A DNA stretch of 8,785 nt from Salinimicrobium sp964572365 (lineage in GTDB: Bacteria; Bacteroidota; Bacteroidia; Flavobacteriales; Flavobacteriaceae): assembly GCA_964572365.1 (NCBI GenBank), contig CAZNFK010000089.1, forward strand, positions 1-8,785, given 5' to 3'. Position numbers and translations under genes: made by a program. Positions 6,198 through 8,785 of this stretch are shown here, in pieces (position 1 is the first letter of the stretch; every line of letters starts with the position of its first letter). Below the pieces are notes generated by a model. It had not been told where the DNA came from. It did no database searches and saw nothing but the letters and a program-made list of their open reading frames with translations.

Positions 6198-8051
6198 ATG
6201 AGCGAAGAAACAAAATATACCGAGGACAACATACGGTCACTCGACTGGAAGGAGCATATAAGAATGCGTCCCGGAATGTATATTGGGAAACTTGGTGACG
6301 GCTCCAGCGCCGATGACGGGATCTACATTCTGTTAAAGGAGGTCATCGATAACTGTATCGATGAATTTGTGATGGGGGCAGGGAAGACCATTGAGATCTC
6401 TGTTCAAAATCAAAAAGTGATCGTTCGGGATTACGGCCGCGGAATTCCATTGGGAAAAGTGGTTGATGTGGTCTCAAAAATGAATACCGGGGGAAAATAT
6501 GATACCCGGGCCTTTAAAAAATCAGTAGGTCTAAACGGGGTTGGTACAAAAGCCGTTAATGCCCTGTCTTCAAGCTTCAGGGTGGAATCAACCCGGGACG
6601 GAAAATCCAAGTCGGCTGAATTCGAACAGGGAAACCTGGTAAATGAGGAAGAACTTACAGAAACCTCCAGAAGACGGGGTACAAAGGTGACCTTTACCCC
6701 CGATGAGCTGATCTTTAAGCACTACAAATTCCGATCTGAGTATATCGAAAAAATGCTGAAGAACTATGTCTACCTCAATCCGGGGCTAACCATAGTATTC
6801 AACGGTGAAAAATTCTATTCAGAGAATGGTCTGGCCGATCTTTTGGCCGACAGCATAATTGAAGATGATCGCTTGTATCCTATTATCCATCTTCGTGGAA
6901 ACGATATCGAAGTAGCGATTACTCACAGCAAGTCTCAATATAGCGAGGAGTACCATTCTTTCGTGAACGGGCAAAATACCTCACAGGGAGGAACGCATCA
7001 GTCTGCCTTTAGGGAAGCTTTAGTGAAAACCATCAGAGAATTCTACGGAAAGAATTTTGAAGCCAGTGATGTTCGTAAATCTGTGGTCTCTGCAATTAGT
7101 ATAAAAGTAATGGAGCCCGTTTTCGAAAGTCAGACGAAAACCAAACTGGGTTCTACAGATATGGGGGGCGACCTGCCTACGGTACGTACTTATATCAATG
7201 ATTTTCTAAAAACGCATTTAGACAATTACCTGCATAAGAATCCTGAGACAGCCGAATTGCTGCAACGCAAGATCCTGCAGGCCGAAAGGGAGCGAAAGGA
7301 GCTTTCGGGAATTAGGAAACTGGCTAAAGACCGGGCTAAAAAAGCAAGTCTGCACAATAAGAAATTGAGGGACTGCCGTATTCACCTGGGAGACAGTAAA
7401 AAGGAAAGATACCTGGAAAGTACCCTTTTTATTACCGAGGGGGATTCTGCGAGTGGTTCCATTACCAAGTCACGCGATGTGAACACCCAGGCGGTATTCA
7501 GTTTGAGAGGTAAGCCATTGAATTCCTACGGAATGTCCAAAAAGATCGTTTACGAGAATGAGGAATTCAACCTGCTACAAGCTGCGTTGAATATTGAAGA
7601 GTCTATGGAAGACCTTCGGTATAATAATATCGTGATCGCGACCGATGCCGACGTGGACGGAATGCACATCAGGTTGTTGCTCATCACCTTCTTTTTGCAG
7701 TTCTTTCCGGAGTTAATAAAGGAGAATCATTTATACATCCTGCAGACACCTTTGTTCAGGGTGCGTAATAAAAAAGAAACGATCTACTGCTATAGTGAAT
7801 ATGAAAGACAACAGGCGGTGGCCAAACTTTCAGGAAAACCGGAGATCACCCGATTTAAAGGGTTAGGGGAAATTTCTCCCGACGAATTCAAACATTTCAT
7901 TGGAGATGATATTCGGCTGGATCCTGTTATGTTGGATAAGGATATGTCAATTGAAGAGTTGTTGAATTTTTATATGGGAAAAAACACTCCCGACAGGCAG
8001 GAATTCATTATTGATAACCTGAAAGTAGAACTCGACCTGATCGAAGAGTAG
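6198..8051 (+). CDS. parE: DNA topoisomerase IV subunit B (type IIA ATPase subunit)
   Basis: ParE is the ATPase/TOPRIM subunit of the ParC2ParE2 tetramer that decatenates and relaxes DNA. The 617-residue product has the GHKL ATPase domain: KEVIDNCIDEF (47-57) with catalytic E48 and N52, VRDYGRGIP (76-84) with D78, and the lid GLNGVGTKAVNALS (111-124). The transducer domain carries the QTK loop (312-314, K314 contacting ATP phosphate). The TOPRIM domain has EGDSASG (414-420), LRGKPLN (436-442) and ATDADVDG (481-488), with metal ligands E414, D483 and D485. TRFKGLGEISPDEF (551-564) closes the conserved core. Length and the lack of the large GyrB insertion fit ParE. An immediately downstream membrane-protein gene, then a GyrA/ParC-type start, supports ParE over GyrB. 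An AGGA at 6187-6190 precedes the ATG by 7 nt, a reasonable Shine-Dalgarno. It heads a three-gene operon. Confidence 0.93.
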   Translation: MSEETKYTEDNIRSLDWKEHIRMRPGMYIGKLGDGSSADDGIYILLKEVIDNCIDEFVMGAGKTIEISVQNQKVIVRDYGRGIPLGKVVDVVSKMNTGGKYDTRAFKKSVGLNGVGTKAVNALSSSFRVESTRDGKSKSAEFEQGNLVNEEELTETSRRRGTKVTFTPDELIFKHYKFRSEYIEKMLKNYVYLNPGLTIVFNGEKFYSENGLADLLADSIIEDDRLYPIIHLRGNDIEVAITHSKSQYSEEYHSFVNGQNTSQGGTHQSAFREALVKTIREFYGKNFEASDVRKSVVSAISIKVMEPVFESQTKTKLGSTDMGGDLPTVRTYINDFLKTHLDNYLHKNPETAELLQRKILQAERERKELSGIRKLAKDRAKKASLHNKKLRDCRIHLGDSKKERYLESTLFITEGDSASGSITKSRDVNTQAVFSLRGKPLNSYGMSKKIVYENEEFNLLQAALNIEESMEDLRYNNIVIATDADVDGMHIRLLLITFFLQFFPELIKENHLYILQTPLFRVRNKKETIYCYSEYERQQAVAKLSGKPEITRFKGLGEISPDEFKHFIGDDIRLDPVMLDKDMSIEELLNFYMGKNTPDRQEFIIDNLKVELDLIEE

Positions 8052-8052
8052 G

Positions 8053-8535
8053 ATGAAGTTCAAAAATAAAAAGGAGACAAAGATTGTCCCTTCAATTTAT
8101 ATAATTGTGGTAGCGGTGTTTATCACCAATACTTTCGCTTCTATAGAATTGAAGCACGATGATGTGCCTTTCAATTACAGCAGTCTTATTCCCAGTGCAG
8201 TTGCTCTTTTGATAGGGATCTATTTTTTTATTGTGGGAAGGGCTTTTGAATTTGATAGTGATGGGGAAGCCCTGATCTTTAAAAGCAGCGGACTGCTTAT
8301 TTCAAATTTTATGCAGTATCGTGATCAAAGGACCGAGGTACCCAAAGCTAAATTGCAAGGGTATAAGGTAGAAAATTATTTTTTCTACAAAAGGTTGCAT
8401 ATTTTCATCAATTCAAGGAACAAAAAAGGATTTCGTCATTATAAATACAATATCACTTTATTGACCGGAAATAAGACCCGGGCCCTAAAATTATCATTGG
8501 ATAAAGTGATAGAGAAAAATAAAGCAAAGGCTTAA
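8053..8535 (+). CDS. Two-helix membrane protein of unknown function between parE and parC
   Basis: The 160-residue product starts with a basic segment (MKFKNKKETK). Two predicted transmembrane helices follow at ~11-29 and ~44-62, separated by a short loop with acidic and histidine residues. A ~98-residue soluble C-terminal region is rich in lysine and alternating hydrophobic/polar stretches (EALIFKSSG, KLQGYKVENYFFYKRLHIFI, YNITLLTG) and ends in an amphipathic helix (ALKLSLDKVIEKNKAKA). With both termini inside by the positive-inside rule, the C-terminal part faces the cytoplasm. The layout resembles bacterial PH-like domain membrane proteins, but this is a shape impression, not a family match. 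It starts 1 bp after the parE stop and its stop directly abuts the parC ATG, so it is almost surely co-translated with topoisomerase IV. No catalytic motif is seen. Confidence 0.85.
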   Translation: MKFKNKKETKIVPSIYIIVVAVFITNTFASIELKHDDVPFNYSSLIPSAVALLIGIYFFIVGRAFEFDSDGEALIFKSSGLLISNFMQYRDQRTEVPKAKLQGYKVENYFFYKRLHIFINSRNKKGFRHYKYNITLLTGNKTRALKLSLDKVIEKNKAKA

Positions 8536-8785
8536 ATGGAGAACGAAAATCAGAACGATCCTCAAGAGGAGCAATTTGAGCAAAACCAGGAGGTACAAGG
8601 TGAGGGCCAGGAGGTTCTTACCCGGGTCACCGGTATGTATAAGGACTGGTTTTTAGATTACGCGTCTTATGTGATTTTGGAAAGGGCAGTTCCGGCCATT
8701 GAAGACGGTTTCAAACCGGTACAGCGCCGCATCATGCATTCCATGAAAGACCTGGATGATGGACGGTACAATAAAGTAGCTAATA
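8536..8785 (+). CDS. parC: DNA topoisomerase IV subunit A (partial, N-terminus only)
   Basis: ParC is the DNA-cleaving subunit of topoisomerase IV, with an active-site tyrosine that lies beyond this window. The visible 83 codons start MENENQNDPQEEQFEQNQEV, an acidic and glutamine-rich leader of about 30 residues. The conserved type IIA opening follows: DWFLDYASYVILERAVPAIE (37-56), then DGFKPVQRRIMHSM (57-70), the counterpart of the GyrA/ParC segment around DGLKPVHRR. The ATG follows the preceding stop codon with no gap, which points to translational coupling, and there is no independent Shine-Dalgarno. The pairing with parE and the absence of the GyrA-type 'MSVIVGRALPDVRDG' wording favour ParC over GyrA. 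The gene runs off the right edge. Confidence 0.92.
   Translation, partial: MENENQNDPQEEQFEQNQEVQGEGQEVLTRVTGMYKDWFLDYASYVILERAVPAIEDGFKPVQRRIMHSMKDLDDGRYNKVAN

Noticed and set aside
6198..8051. Possibility that this is gyrB instead of parE
   Set aside because: The immediate linkage to a ParC-type gene through a single intervening frame and the 617-residue length favour ParE; a GyrB/GyrA pair would show GyrA-type wording in the downstream N-terminus.
1..8785. Search for defence systems, phage genes, insertion sequences or CRISPR repeats
   Set aside because: All long frames are accounted for by housekeeping or single hypothetical genes; no spaced repeats, transposase motifs or terminal inverted repeats were seen.

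Overview
This window looks like ordinary chromosomal core sequence from a member of the Bacteroidota, most likely a marine-type Flavobacteriaceae. Three things point there. The protein sequences have a flavobacterial character, seen in the long-form Pta, NhaA and ParE/ParC. The initiation regions largely lack Shine-Dalgarno motifs. Bacteroidota-type -7 boxes (TAnnTTTG) lie just upstream of pta and ychF. The genus cannot be fixed by eye. I see no mobile element, CRISPR array, rRNA or tRNA gene.

Layout. The left third is on the minus strand. nhaA (Na+/H+ antiporter, 1888-3285) is followed after a hairpin terminator by pta (phosphate acetyltransferase, start at 1744, running off the left edge with its last ~115 residues missing). 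A 138-bp divergent intergenic region holding a 10-bp direct repeat separates nhaA from a plus-strand SAM-dependent methyltransferase (3424-4176). That gene converges on a small secreted protein of unknown function on the minus strand (4256-4672). A strong hairpin overlapping the methyltransferase stop codon lies between them and probably terminates the leftward transcript.

The right half is on the plus strand. ychF (ribosome-binding P-loop ATPase, real start at 4869) is followed by a 234-bp non-coding gap with an 8-bp perfect inverted repeat at the presumed parE promoter. Then comes a tightly packed operon: parE (topoisomerase IV subunit B, 6198-8051), a 160-aa two-helix membrane protein of unknown function (8053-8535), and the start of parC (topoisomerase IV subunit A, from 8536, running off the right edge). 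The junctions are 1 bp and 0 bp, so the three are probably translationally coupled.

ParE and ParC together form the decatenase that separates sister chromosomes. Pta makes acetyl phosphate/acetyl-CoA, probably with an acetate kinase outside the window. NhaA handles sodium and pH homeostasis. The most intriguing item is the uncharacterised membrane protein locked between the two topoisomerase IV subunits. The acidic insert placed directly before the pH-sensor motif of NhaA is second. I do not see convincing evidence for a wholly new multi-gene system.
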